Assembly: GCA_018806915.1 (NCBI GenBank)
Contig: JAGKQI010000022.1
Location: 124,001 to 188,000 of the forward strand
Reading direction: 5' to 3'
Source of the DNA: Phytophthora colocasiae
Lineage: Eukaryota; Oomycota; Peronosporomycetes; Peronosporales; Peronosporaceae
Length of the DNA stretch: 64,000 bases
Below, one piece after another: positions 22,790-32,967 of the stretch; positions within the stretch are counted from its first letter, which is position 1, and each line of letters starts with the position of its first letter. A program made the position numbers and the translations under genes. The notes beneath the pieces are model-generated. The model did not search any database. It worked only from the letters and a program-made list of their open reading frames with translations, and was not told the DNA's origin.

Positions 22790-25001
22790 ATGGCCCACGT
22801 GATCTCCTGTGAATTCCTACGCTGCAGAGAGGAGAGCCATTCGCTCTTTCGACAAGAATACGCCAGGTACTTACCCCTCCTCTGAGTGTCTTCAACTACA
22901 TGTACTTATACTTCACTGTCATCCCAGGACCAACAGAGAACGTGGTGTCAAGGTACGATCGATCACCTCATGCAAGCGGTTATCGAACATTTTGGACTTA
23001 CCATTACTTGCTGCTCTGTAGCTGCTCCGATGCTTCCCACACTGTTGTCCAGAACATGTGAAGCGGAGCTACTGTGGCGGATCGGTGCGCGTCCTCGTGA
23101 CGTTCTCCACAGACGTAAGAGCCTTGAATCTGGACGATATTCTAGTGTGTGCTCGCTTTGAGCCCACACGCGTGGCACCACTTTGGCCTGAGAGTTTGGC
23201 TAGTCTAGCACAAGACTTGGGGGCTCCTGGTTCTGATGCTACACAGGAGAATCGCAGGTTGGATATTGGTGAGAGTGTGGCGAATTTAACATGGCAAAGT
23301 GAAAGCTCTGGTGGCCAGTGGGTTCGTGGAGAACAAGTGAAACATCAGCATTCTGCCAACAATACCAGGCTGTATGTGCTAAATGGAGGTAAATCTCCCA
23401 AGTGGTTTTACCATTACGACAGTAGCGTCACACGTACACAACGAGAAATGACGCATCACCTCGTGGCGTACGCCTTCCGTTTGCAAAACAATCAGAGTGC
23501 AACAGTACTTGCACGTCACGCGTCTCCGGCTTTCTTGCTTGTGTCATACCGTCGGTCCCGTGGAGCGGAGGGCTCTGTCCGCACGCTTCCAGCAATGAAA
23601 GGGCCGGGAAGCAATATGGAGCATACAAAGTCTCCGAGCGAGAAGAACCCAAGCGATGTAGTTCTTCAAAGGAAGCGTCAATTAGTTGGTACTCGTGAAG
23701 ATCAGGAAGACTCGAATTTGTGGCAGTTGAAAGCTGAAATTCGGTACCCTGGTTTTCGTGAACAGGGTCTTCATATTTTTATTCTACTGGAGTTTTTACA
23801 GTGTCTTACTCTGGAGGACATTCATGTGGACACAAGACTCGCCAGTATTCACTGGTTACACGCTTTTTCAGCATTTCAGACCCCTCGGTCAGCTCAATCT
23901 GATGATATCATTGAGTCTTTCTTGGGCGAAATCTTTCGAGGAACTGGTGGTGATAGGCCTTCGACAGATCCTGCGATCCAAAAGACGGTGTATTTACTCC
24001 TTCGAGCGCTATTTTCCAGTACTGTGCAGTGTCTCATCCAATCTGCGCTGGAGGTTGACAGCAAATGGCTTCATGATCGCTTCGCGCGGTTAATTGCTTG
24101 CATTTATGACTTCTTAAACGGTTTGATGCAAGACACAAGTAAGGCGACGTTATCGACGTTAGTGGACGACGTGCTGTCGATTGTATACAGCCAGGAGCGT
24201 TTTAGCATACTTCGGGAGCGGTTTTCGACTCTTTTACTCGGCCAACAAGCTCCAGGGTCGCTGTCGAGTGCTTTGAACCGCGGGTTCTGTGCGTTTAAGA
24301 CCCAGGCGATGCAATGTGGCCAGCAATTACTTGAAAGAGCGTCTTTGGCAGACAGAACCCCATTGCAGCGAGCTTGGAGCGGCCACTGGCTGCTAGAACC
24401 TGGATCTCTAAAGCTCAACGACGGAGTGTCGAGCGCAATCCCAACCTTACGTGTGGTTGACGTCGCACAATTCATCCATGAGTGTGGCTGTGTTGATTTG
24501 CTGCTCGAGAGCGACATGTCCTGTTTGACCGCACGCTCAGCGTTTTCGATTCTAGGAGAGTCATCGATGGAGCTGGTGCTTGATGGGAGGCTGCGTCCAG
24601 TCAGCAACCTCCCCAGTGGTTTGGTTGTTGCAGGCGAATGGAGCTTCAGTGACTATGCTGCGTCGTTTTCTGACGGTGAGCAATCGCTCGATATCGACCT
24701 GTTCGCCTTTAGCGCTAGCTGTAACACTAGGGGGATACCACTACGCCGGATTCGACTGAGCATGTCACTGGAACAGCAGCTAAGCATTCGAGTGCTATCG
24801 CGCAGTGTAAACCCTACGAGTCTATTCATACTGGTGCAAGGAGGCATTTCCGAGGCGATGTACCAACCAAGAGGCGTTGGAGACGAGTTTTCCAAGTTAC
24901 CGATACAGGAGCGAGCCAACACGTACCAATCTCTCTATTGGACTCCTCTAATGGAGGCTCAAGCAGGTTACCTTGCCATCCCAGATCAATTCGATCGCTA
25001 G
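22790..25001 (+). CDS. CFPHCCPEHV-family protein, copy C, intact
   Basis: Three exons join in phase: 22790-22866, 22928-22952 and 23022-25001, giving 693 residues. Introns are 61 and 69 bp. The start follows the pattern of copies A and B (M--VISC-FLR). The N-terminus is Cys/His-rich (CEFLRC, CFPHCCPEHV, SYCGG) and could bind zinc. The conserved segments VCARFEPTRVAPLWPE and YDSSVTRTQREMTHHLVAY follow, then LARHASPAFLLVSYRRS. The middle (~250-450) is mostly helical. The end has LEPGSL, MELVLDGRLR, PLRRIRLSM and EAQAGYLAI. There is no signal peptide and no clear transmembrane segment. It lacks the third intron found in copies A and B. I do not recognise the family; it is the only undamaged member here. 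Confidence 0.8.
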
Positions 25002-25300
25002 TGCGAGTGATGTCAGACGTGCCCAGTGTTAAAAATTCGTGTGAACCCTCAGAATCGTCCACCAAATCGGACAGTTGACTGTCTGACTCACTGCGTTGGT
25101 CCGTATATCGTTTCGATGCTCAGGCGCTCGCACTCACCATCCTCGAGTATTTTTCAGTCAAAAATCTCGAGCCAATCGTACAGTTCTTGAGGACGGAGAG
25201 GAATCAGTCTTCCTGACGGATGAGGGCTCAGTGCTCAGTGCCAAGCTGAGACTTTCCACTTGAATAATTCCTTACGCGCTTCGTATCGAGCGTTCTTGTC

Positions 25301-25316
25301 CTCATTTTCAAACTTG
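25301..25316 (+). promoter_or_regulatory. Oomycete Inr/FPR core promoter of the first SWEET gene
   Basis: ctcattttcaaacttg fits the oomycete initiator plus flanking promoter region (CATTYY, then CAWTTTNN). It lies ~65 bp before the ATG at 25379. The stretch 25002-25300 upstream holds no gene. Confidence 0.5.
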
Positions 25317-25378
25317 AAAGCTAACCACGATTCCTCTCCTCCGTCGAGTTTCTCGACCGTCTCGCCCCGGCTGAAGCC

Positions 25379-26335
25379 ATGGGTTCCCCTGCTCTAGTGA
25401 CTCTACTGCGCATGACGACGGCCGCCATCCAGATCGCCATGAACCTCAGTCCGGCGCCGGATATGCACCGCGTACACAAATTCAAGACGACGGGGCAAAT
25501 GGCGCTGCTCCCGCTCGTGCTCATGTGCTTTAACAACCACTTGTGGCTGCTCTACGGTCTGTTGACTGGCAGCTACTTCCCTCTGTGCGTCGCGGCGCTA
25601 GTGGGTGAAATCGCTGGCATCGTCTTCACAGGTGTCTACTATCGCTGGGCACGCAACGCCCTCGAAGCTCGTCGGACGTGTGGAGCCGTTTTCCTCGGTA
25701 TGGCATTGGTGACGCTGTACGTGCTGCTTGGTGTCTCTGGCAAGACCGGACAGACTTTCGACCAAGTCGTGCAGTCTCTAGGCTACGTTGGCGCGACTAT
25801 CAACGTCTGCATGTACGCGTCGCCTTTGGCTACGATCAAGGTCGTGTTAGCAACCAAGTCATCTGCGTCACTGCCAATCAACCTGTGCGTCATGATCTTT
25901 TTCAATTGCTGCATGTGGGTGGCTACGTCCATCGTAGACGACGACATGTTCGTGTTGATCCCGAGCGTCATTGGTCTCGTATTCAGCGGTGTACAGATCC
26001 CGCTCTACTTTATCTACCGTGAAACAAACCCGTATATGGACGTGGATGCCTGGCTGGAAGAAGGCTACGGTACGAACGTCGACAGCTTCAAGGCCAAGCT
26101 GGACCTGGGGAGTTCTTTGCCGGCGACATACCGCACTGTACGACCGTCCCGCGTGGCCAAATTCACGACTTACACGTACCAGCGCGCCGAAGGAACGCCG
26201 CTTACTGTTGGTAGCATGCCGTCGTTCTCAGGCACGCCGATCCCTACGCCGGACTCGCTGCAGTTCGCAATGGATACGGGCGACGAACTCAGCGACTTGG
26301 AGATGCAGCCACTGATCATGACGCCCGTGGCGTAG
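25379..26335 (+). CDS. SWEET sugar transporter 1 (long C-terminal tail)
   Basis: This is a 318-residue membrane protein of the SWEET (MtN3/saliva) family, which lets sugars pass down their gradient across a membrane. It has seven predicted helices: a first three-helix unit with LSPAPDMHRVH and LWLLYG, a linker helix, and a second unit with YASPLATIKVVLATKSSASLP and YFIYRE. It is of the same subtype as the genes at 34987-35840 and 36422-37275 (SP-x-TIK-V---KS-AS-P). The cytosolic tail of ~100 residues is longer than in its neighbours and lacks their SP-A-SP ending. There is no intron. The ATG chosen is the first in frame and fits the family N-terminus. Confidence 0.9.
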   Translation: MGSPALVTLLRMTTAAIQIAMNLSPAPDMHRVHKFKTTGQMALLPLVLMCFNNHLWLLYGLLTGSYFPLCVAALVGEIAGIVFTGVYYRWARNALEARRTCGAVFLGMALVTLYVLLGVSGKTGQTFDQVVQSLGYVGATINVCMYASPLATIKVVLATKSSASLPINLCVMIFFNCCMWVATSIVDDDMFVLIPSVIGLVFSGVQIPLYFIYRETNPYMDVDAWLEEGYGTNVDSFKAKLDLGSSLPATYRTVRPSRVAKFTTYTYQRAEGTPLTVGSMPSFSGTPIPTPDSLQFAMDTGDELSDLEMQPLIMTPVA

Positions 26336-26552
26336 GTTGAAGTATTCCTGCGACTGTCAAAAACAAAAGAGGGGCAACACATGTACATGACCATCTCTAC
26401 CATACACTCCTGAATGGCATTCAGAGCTCTTCATCACATCGTAGTTAACTCCAGACACAGCGTAGGATTGCGTGTAGGCCAGCCATTCTTCCTATCTCGT
26501 CGATTACGACGGCATAACGAACTGGAACTGCTTTGTGTCTCTTCATCTTCAC

Positions 26553-26567
26553 TCACTCTTCAATCCT
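26553..26567 (+). promoter_or_regulatory. Inr/FPR-like core promoter of SWEET 2
   Basis: tcactcttcaatcct matches the oomycete initiator element, 35 bp before the ATG at 26602. Confidence 0.45.
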
Positions 26568-26601
26568 CCGCGTACGCAGGACTCGCGTCTCGACTATCGA
26601 A

Positions 26602-27378
26602 ATGACAGGCACCGCAGAGCTTGTGGTTCGGGCGATTGCTGCGTGCTCTGGCACGGTAATGATCCTGAGCCCGTCCATTTTGATCTACCGCGTGTCCAAG
26701 CAGAAGGACGTGGGCGTGGCGTCCGTTATTCCGCTCGTGACGCTGTTCTCTAATTGTCACGTGTGGGCGATCTACGGCTACATGGTGGAGAACTGGTTCC
26801 CTATCTTCTGGATCTACCTGTTCGGAGACGCTGTAGCCTTGAGCTTCCTCGTAGTTTATTGGAGATACACACGACAGCGACGTTACGTGAACAAAGTACT
26901 GATGATCATGGCTGCCATCTTAATCGTCGTCACAATCTACGCCATCATCGGAGGCCTCGGCTACACTGGCCAGTCGAGAGACGGCATGGGCTCTGTTACA
27001 GGTATCTTTGCTGATATCTCGGCTATCTGCATGTATGCTGCACCTATGGAGAAGCTGCTTCAAGTGCTCAAGTACCGGTCTGCAGCCTTCATCAACGCGC
27101 ACATGGTCATCGCTGGGCTCACCAACAACTGTCTGTGGTTCACGTACGGCATTTTGTCGGACAATTGGTTTATCATCTCGCCAAACATCATCTTCATCTC
27201 GCTCAACACCTTCACTCTGGTGTTGTGCGTAGTGTTTGACCCCAAGACGCATCCTCTTCCGGAGGATTTCCACGTCCAAGGAGATGACAGCGATGGAGAG
27301 AAGAGGGACAGTAAGCTACCTAGTCCAGCTTTTGAGGCAATCCACTCGCCACTGGACTCTGTTCAAGTGTCAAAGTAA
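26602..27378 (+). CDS. SWEET sugar transporter 2
   Basis: Intact, 258 residues, seven predicted helices. Motifs of the second subtype: CSGTVMILSPSILIYRV in helix 1, KDVGVASVIPLVTL, YGYMVENWFPIFW, then YAAPMEKLLQVLKYRSAAFI in helix 5, and FDPKTHPLPEDF before the tail. The tail ends LPSPAFEAIHSPLDS, the shared motif of this cluster. The open frame extends upstream, but the ATG at 26602 matches the start position of the paralogues and leaves room for the promoter at 26553. It lies in tandem with SWEET 1 and converges with SWEET 3. Confidence 0.92.
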   Translation: MTGTAELVVRAIAACSGTVMILSPSILIYRVSKQKDVGVASVIPLVTLFSNCHVWAIYGYMVENWFPIFWIYLFGDAVALSFLVVYWRYTRQRRYVNKVLMIMAAILIVVTIYAIIGGLGYTGQSRDGMGSVTGIFADISAICMYAAPMEKLLQVLKYRSAAFINAHMVIAGLTNNCLWFTYGILSDNWFIISPNIIFISLNTFTLVLCVVFDPKTHPLPEDFHVQGDDSDGEKRDSKLPSPAFEAIHSPLDSVQVSK

Positions 27379-27493
27379 GCACTAGGGTGTATCGTGTACA
27401 GTATGAAATGAATCGTCTTGAACTCTTAAGGGGACGTTGTGTGAAAGTGGCTGACCTGTTCCGGTTCGATACTTGGAGTAACGACGACCTGTG

Positions 27494-27941
27494 CTAGGTC
27501 CGAGTCTTTGCCTGGTGCAAGTTGGGGTTGAACAGGAAGTACAAGACGATCTGGAAGAGTGGCAGAGCCGTGCAGAAGACGCCGAGGCCGAAGACGAACA
27601 TGTCGTCCACCACAAGACCGTAGAGGATCCAGAGCGCGTTACTGACGAACCCGGCGCAACAGAGTGCGATGGGGATGGAAGCACCGGACTTGGTCTGCAG
27701 CACGCGTTTGATCGTCTCAAAGGGCGACGTATACAGCAAGAAACTGCCGCCCGCCGTGATCCAGCCCATGAAGTCACCTACAGTGCTCAGTCTCTGGTTA
27801 AAGAGCCACGAGAGGCAGCACCGCCACTTCCCCAGTGTCTTTGGTCGTGTAGATGCGGTAGGTGGACGGGATCGGACTCAGACACATGATCATTGCGGCA
27901 ATAGACGTCGTCGCCTTGAGTACGATCATCCACACGCCCAT
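27494..27941 (-). pseudogene. SWEET 3, internally deleted
   Basis: The start (helix 1, MCLSPIPSTYRIYTTKDTGE) ends at VLPLVAL and a stop. After a frame change the sequence resumes in helix 5 (YTSPFETIKRVLQTKSGASIP) and runs to a stop at 27494. Roughly 90 residues covering helices 2-4 are gone. The remaining halves are of the SP-x-TIK subtype. Such a protein could not form the seven-helix pore. Confidence 0.85.
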
Positions 27942-28082
27942 ACTGATCTCAAAGTGGTTCTCGGCTAGGAGGTGGACAGCCAGGTAGATGAGAGTTTGCC
28001 GTCGCCAATCAGCACGCGATAGCAAGCCATGTCGAGCTCAAATCTCCTGGCGATTCTTGCGTCAGTTGAATTTTATTCTAGA

Positions 28083-28838
28083 CTACACGAGCGTCTCTGT
28101 GGGCGACTGCAAGGCCTCGAACGCTGGACTGAGAGTCTTAGAGTCTTCCGTTGTCGTGTGGGGGTTAAAGTCTGCTGGCAGCGGGTGCGTCTTGGGGTTA
28201 AAAGCCAAGTAAAGCACCAGAGTGGACGAGTTGAGCGTGATGAACAGAATGTTGGGCGAGATAATGTACCAGTTGTCCGTCAAGACCCCGTACGTGAACC
28301 ACATGACGTTATTGGCGAGACTGGCGATCACCATGTGCACGTTGATGAAAACGGCTGATCTGTACTTGAGCACGTGGAAGAGCTTCTCCATTGGCGCACT
28401 GTACAGACACACAGCCACGACGTCGCAGAGGATGCCCACAGTGGAGCCCACTTGTCCCCTGGTCTGTCCAGTGTATCCGTAGCCACCGATAACCGCGTAC
28501 ATCGTGGCAATGACTAAGACAGCGAGTGTGAAGCTCAACACATGTATAAACTGTCGACGTTCCGGCGTGTAGAGTCCGTAGATTACGAGGTAGAGCAGTC
28601 CGCAGGCGTCTCCAAAGAGGAAGACCCAGAAGACAGGGAACCAGTTCTTAATCATGTAACCGTAGAGCATCCACATGTGCGAATTAGCCAGCAACGTAGC
28701 CAAAGGGATGACGGATGCTACGCCCACGTCCTTACTGCGGAAGACACGGAACATGGCGATGGCTGGACTGCAGATCAGAGCTAGAGACGTCAAAGCAGAG
28801 AGGACTTCCACCACTCGCATTGCAGCACCGCTCACCAT
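28083..28838 (-). CDS. SWEET sugar transporter 4
   Basis: Intact, 251 residues, seven helices. Subtype two motifs: CSPAIAMFRVFRSKDVGVASVIP, MLYGYMIKNWFPVFW, YSAPMEKLFHVLKYRSAVFIN and FNPKTHPLPADF. The tail ends LSPAFEALQSPTET, fitting the shared motif. It is closely related to SWEET 2, 5 and 6, so this subtype grew by tandem duplication. No intron. Confidence 0.93.
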   Translation of the reverse strand: MVSGAAMRVVEVLSALTSLALICSPAIAMFRVFRSKDVGVASVIPLATLLANSHMWMLYGYMIKNWFPVFWVFLFGDACGLLYLVIYGLYTPERRQFIHVLSFTLAVLVIATMYAVIGGYGYTGQTRGQVGSTVGILCDVVAVCLYSAPMEKLFHVLKYRSAVFINVHMVIASLANNVMWFTYGVLTDNWYIISPNILFITLNSSTLVLYLAFNPKTHPLPADFNPHTTTEDSKTLSPAFEALQSPTETLV

Positions 28839-28888
28839 TTCCCACTGGATTTATACACAGAGCTAGGCAGTTGATGTAGGCGAGAGGT

Positions 28889-28907
28889 GGTTAATGGGAT
28901 AATGAGC
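28889..28907 (-). promoter_or_regulatory. Inr/FPR core promoter of SWEET 4
   Basis: On the minus strand the sequence reads GCTCATTATCCCATTAACC, an almost exact fit to the oomycete consensus GCTCATTYYNCAWTTT, ~50 bp before the ATG at 28838. Confidence 0.65.
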
Positions 28908-29120
28908 GCATGGCCACGCCAAGTTAGAGCACTAGACTTGTGATGTCGTCGATCGATTACGTTGGATTATGCTTATTTGGGGTATTGCAGTACCTTTGTA
29001 TTGGTACGTGAAAAACATTTTACATAAAAAGCATTGTTAAAAACCTTTACACAACGATATGCTTGTTGATAGAGGGTGCCACGTGATCAAGACCACCTTT
29101 TAACAACAATAATCCGTGTC

Positions 29121-29932
29121 TTACCACGTCTCGAGTGGAGACTGCATCGCTTCATACGCCGGACTTGGGAGCTCGCTGCCTATCTTTCGACTGAAACTTT
29201 CTCTTGGAGTGAGCTCTACGGATATTCCCGACTCTCCTCCGCCTTGCACCGTCGTCCGGTGGAAATTGTCCGGAAGTGGATGCGTCTTGGGGTTGAAGAC
29301 CAGATACAGCACCAACGTGAACGAGTTGAGCGAGATGAAGAGGATGTTGGGCGAGATAATGAACCAGTTGCTCGTCAGAATGCCGTACGTGATCCACGTG
29401 CAGTTGTTGGAGAGTCCTGCGATCACCATGTGCACGTTGATGAAGGCCGCGGACCGGTACTTGAGCACGTGGAAGAGCTTCTCCATCGGTGCACCATACA
29501 GACAGACCGCCACCACGTCACAGATGAAACCCAGCACTGTACCCGTTTGATGGCGACTCTGCCCTGTATATCCGAATCCCCCGATGATAGCATAGAGAGT
29601 CCCTAAAGTTAAGAAGGACAAGACCACAGCTGAATTCGTCCAGTGGAGCGACGTTCGGTAGTGTACCGCCAATAGACAGCGAGGTAAGAGAGTGCCGCTA
29701 CGTCGCCAAACACGAAGATCCAGAAAATCGGGAACCAGTTCTCCACCATGTACCCGTACAGCATCCACATGTGGCCATTGGCTAGCAACGAGACCAACGG
29801 GACGACAGATGCCACCCCCACGTCCCCCTTCTTGTGAATCCGATACATTGAGATCGACGGACTGCAGATCATCATGATGGACGTCGACGCTGCCAGCACC
29901 TTGATCGTCCAAAGCACAGAGCTGTCCACCAT
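29121..29932 (-). pseudogene. SWEET 5, single frameshift
   Basis: The frame from ATG 29932 is good through helices 1-3 (CSPSISMYRIHKKGDVG, YGYMVENWFPIFW, YWRYTTERR) and then breaks near 29630. The rest, in another frame, is intact (YGAPMEKLFHVLKYRSAAFIN, FNPKTHPLPDNF) and ends LPSPAYEAMQSPLETW at 29121. One indel separates the two. The promoter at 29972 is still recognisable, so the loss is recent or a sequence error. I found no GT/AG pair that would explain it as an intron. Confidence 0.8.
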
Positions 29933-29971
29933 TGCCGCAGTAGAAGATGTCGCTGGTCTGTCGTCTCTCTG

Positions 29972-29990
29972 GCGAATGGGAAAGTGATGG
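29972..29990 (-). promoter_or_regulatory. Inr/FPR core promoter of SWEET 5
   Basis: The minus strand reads CCATCACTTTCCCATTCGC, a good match to the initiator plus FPR, ~40 bp before the ATG. Confidence 0.55.
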
Positions 29991-30067
29991 TGTTGGTCGA
30001 CTTCAGTCGACGTTAGAGGGATGCGTTGAAGACTTCAAGTAGAGCCGTCACCACTACATGTATTTAT

Positions 30068-30838
30068 TCAAGCGTCTACTGGTGAAACAACAGCATGAAA
30101 CGGTGGGGGTTTATGTGTAGCTGTTGGTGTGGTCTCGATAGAGATGGCTTCCTCGGTCGTGTTGTGGTAGCTGTCCGGGAGTGGATGTGTCTTGGGGTTG
30201 AAAATTAGGTAGAGCACGAGGGTGGACGTGTTGACAGAGATGTGGAAAATGTTGGGCGAGATAATGTACCAGTTACTCGTCACAATACCGTACACGATCC
30301 ACATGACGTTGTTGGAGAGTCCAGCAATGACCATGTGCACGTTGATGAAGATAGCAGACTTGTACCTGAGCACGTGGAAGAGCTTCTCCATTGGAGCTCC
30401 ATACAAACACACAGCAACTACATCACAAATGATGCCGAGTGCTGAGCCAACTTGTCCTCCGGTTTGGCCAAGGTATCCGAGGCCACCGACAATAGCGTAG
30501 GTCGTTACGATCAGCAGAAACGCAGCTACAACCGCCAGAACGCGCAGGACGTAGCGCCGCTCTGTTGTGTACCACCAATACACTGTCATGTAAAACAGTG
30601 CAGCGACGTCACCGAAGACAAAGACCCAAAAGATTGGGAACCAATTCTCGACCATGTAGCCGTACAGGACCCAGTTGTGAGTATTAGCGAGCAGTGAAGC
30701 CAATGGGATGACGGACGCGACGCCCACGTCTCTTTTCTTGTGGATCCGGTAGATGGAGAGCGCAGGACTGCAGATCATCCCCAGCGACGTCAAGGCCGCA
30801 AGGAGCTTGATGACCCAGAATAGAGTATTGTCGACCAT
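30068..30838 (-). CDS. SWEET sugar transporter 6
   Basis: Intact, 256 residues, seven helices, subtype two. Motifs: CSPALSIYRIHKKRDVGVAS, YGYMVENWFPIFW, YGAPMEKLFHVLRYKSAIFIN and FNPKTHPLPDSY. The tail carries KPPPFHAVVSPVDA, a looser version of the cluster's ending motif (P for S at the first position). Nearest relative is SWEET 5 next door. No intron. Confidence 0.93.
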   Translation of the reverse strand: MVDNTLFWVIKLLAALTSLGMICSPALSIYRIHKKRDVGVASVIPLASLLANTHNWVLYGYMVENWFPIFWVFVFGDVAALFYMTVYWWYTTERRYVLRVLAVVAAFLLIVTTYAIVGGLGYLGQTGGQVGSALGIICDVVAVCLYGAPMEKLFHVLRYKSAIFINVHMVIAGLSNNVMWIVYGIVTSNWYIISPNIFHISVNTSTLVLYLIFNPKTHPLPDSYHNTTEEAISIETTPTATHKPPPFHAVVSPVDA

Positions 30839-30850
30839 CGAGATGTGAGG

Positions 30851-30870
30851 TGCAAAAGGGAGAGTGAACT
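30851..30870 (-). promoter_or_regulatory. Inr/FPR-like core promoter of SWEET 6
   Basis: The minus strand reads AGTTCACTCTCCCTTTTGCA, which fits the initiator, 12-30 bp before the ATG at 30838. Confidence 0.45.
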
Positions 30871-31020
30871 ATCGTTTCGGTGAACATGCCGTCTGTGCCA
30901 GGGCGACGAGGGCCATTGCCTCTAGTGATGTGTGGACCGCACCTTTTCTCGTGGTGCTGGGCTTCAGCCACAAGCTTTTGATCAATCTTTTCTTTCTTGA
31001 ATAACTTTAGTCGATTTTAT

Positions 31021-31830
31021 TTAGCAGTGCAAGGGTGCTAGCGGTGACCGCAAGGCCTGATACTCTGGGCTACTGGGAACGGTTCCTTCCTTCACGTTAA
31101 CGTCGATCTCCTTAGGCGAGAGATTGACCGACATGACGACGGATCCTTCCTCCAATGAAAATGCTGTCTCGGGGCTGGTACGTCGAGTGAAGACGACGTA
31201 CATGGTCCATGCAGTCACGTGCAATGCGATGACAAACACCTGGGGGCCGGCGATGATCCAGTTGGAAGTTACTTGACCGAACGTGAACCAGCCGAACGTG
31301 TTGAACGTCGTGACAGCCAGGGGCCGCGGGGCGAGCGCCGCAGCCGACCGCTGTTTGAACGCGTAGATAAGGTTCTTAAGCATGAGCATGTGGATCGAGA
31401 TGACAGTGACGTCGCAGAAGCACAGACCCTGAGTCTTCCAGACCTCCTCTCGAGACTGGCCAGTGAAGCCCAAACTAGCGACAGTCACGTAGAAGGTGGG
31501 CACGGCCAGCCATGCGAACATGAGTGCAATGGTCTTGACCACTTGCCGGCGCTCGTCAGAGTACCGCCAGTAGATGAACAGGTAACAGAGTGATACTATG
31601 TCGCCGATGAGGAAGACTGGAAAGCTAGGGAACCAGGTCTTCCCCAGGTAACCGTAAAGCATCCATACGTGCGAATTGGCGAGCACTAGGAAGATGGGGA
31701 TGATGGACGCGGAGCCGACGGCGCGGTCGCTCTGGATGCGGCGCACGACGAGCGACGGCATGTAGATCATGAGCAGCGTGGAGCACCAGATCCAGACGCG
31801 CACCGCCATGACGACGTTGCTGCTGGCCAT
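31021..31830 (-). CDS. SWEET transporter 7, divergent third subtype
   Basis: Intact, 269 residues, seven helices. It shares with SWEET 8 a distinct second half: HMLMLKNLIYAFKQRSAA, then FNTFGWFTFGQVTSNWI and ALHVTAWTMYVVF. The helix 5 proline that sits in SP or AP of the other SWEETs is absent. The first half is more usual (MPSLVVRRI, MLYGYLGKTWFPSFPVF). The tail ends PSSPEYQALRSPLAP, matching the cluster's ending motif. Whether it still moves sugars is uncertain, since prolines in helices 1, 2, 5 and 6 are known to matter in SWEETs. Confidence 0.88.
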   Translation of the reverse strand: MASSNVVMAVRVWIWCSTLLMIYMPSLVVRRIQSDRAVGSASIIPIFLVLANSHVWMLYGYLGKTWFPSFPVFLIGDIVSLCYLFIYWRYSDERRQVVKTIALMFAWLAVPTFYVTVASLGFTGQSREEVWKTQGLCFCDVTVISIHMLMLKNLIYAFKQRSAAALAPRPLAVTTFNTFGWFTFGQVTSNWIIAGPQVFVIALHVTAWTMYVVFTRRTSPETAFSLEEGSVVMSVNLSPKEIDVNVKEGTVPSSPEYQALRSPLAPLHC

Positions 31831-32967
31831 TTTGTGTAGTTATACTTGGACAAGTGGATTGGAGAGACGCCGCGGGGCTGCAGCGTTGCAGTAGACTGGC
31901 AAATGGCAAATCGGAAAGTGAACTGGTCAGGTAACCGTACCTGTACTTGCAGCGCGTGCCGTTTTAGGTGGTGTCACATACCTCTTTGGCTTTATAGTTG
32001 TGCTATGTTGAATTGTATATGAATAACGTCATCATAGCCTGTAATATTCAGTATACCGTGTAATACGATTTATTGTGCAAATGTTTTTGAAAAGAGGCCC
32101 ACATTTCGGGTGACTCATAGAAAAAGAAGAGCCTGAATGGCTGGCACAGGACCGGAAAACCTTCACACGCACCGGAAGGCCTTCATTAATGCGATTAAAC
32201 TGCGTGGTTGCTTCCTTTCGATGATCATTGATCAATACAGCGGGTACGGCAGGGGATGCGGAAGGAATTCTGCCCATGTTTCAGTAGACGTCTCATTGTC
32301 AAAGCTTTCGCTTGTTTAGCTCGATTTGATGTGTGACTTTGAGAGACTTTTGGGCATCCGGTGGCGCACAGGGTGGAGATGGTAAGACTAGAGCAGCGCT
32401 AGTACTACCGTGTTCCACACAGGTTTTGATTGCCAAAACAAATTGGTCCTTGCGTTTAGAGCTTGCGATTCGAGCAAACAGCTTGATTGGAAGTGTGTCA
32501 ACGCGAGTTGAAGTTTGACGTGAAAGCACTCTGTCGACGAACCAACATCGCCCTTGCTGGTGCATAACGTCAGCGTAAGTGTGGGATGCTGCAACTTAAC
32601 GCTTGGGGGTTGCTCCCTCAATGAGTCAAACGCTGCAGAGCTCCATACATGTACCTCTATATTGTTGATGTTGTTGACGTCAATGTGAGCCATACGTTTC
32701 GTAACCGCTAGAAATGCCCGGCTCAATAGTACGTGTAGAGCAAGGTGATTCACTTCAAACAGGCCATTAAAAAATGCTACTGGCCGTTGCAGCAACAGAA
32801 AGAGCCCGCTTCAACTGTAGGGACAATGGTTACATTTTGTTTTCTTGACCCAGCGCTCCGTGCAAGATCTCGTTCGCGTCATATTGATTCAATCCAAGAT
32901 AACGGTAAGGTGAACTTAGTTCAGTTTCATTAGTATTAGTTATCCATTCTTAAATATGTTTCTGTCA
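31831..32967 (-). other. Intergenic stretch between SWEET 7 and SWEET 8
   Basis: An Inr/FPR match for SWEET 7 (TTCACTTTCCGATTTGCC on the minus strand, 31907-31924) lies ~75 bp before its ATG. The rest (about 1 kb) contains no gene I can support. Confidence 0.5.

Noticed and set aside
29600..29640. An intron to explain the frame change in SWEET 5
   Set aside because: No GT...AG pair of usual length restores the frame, and the paralogues have no intron there.
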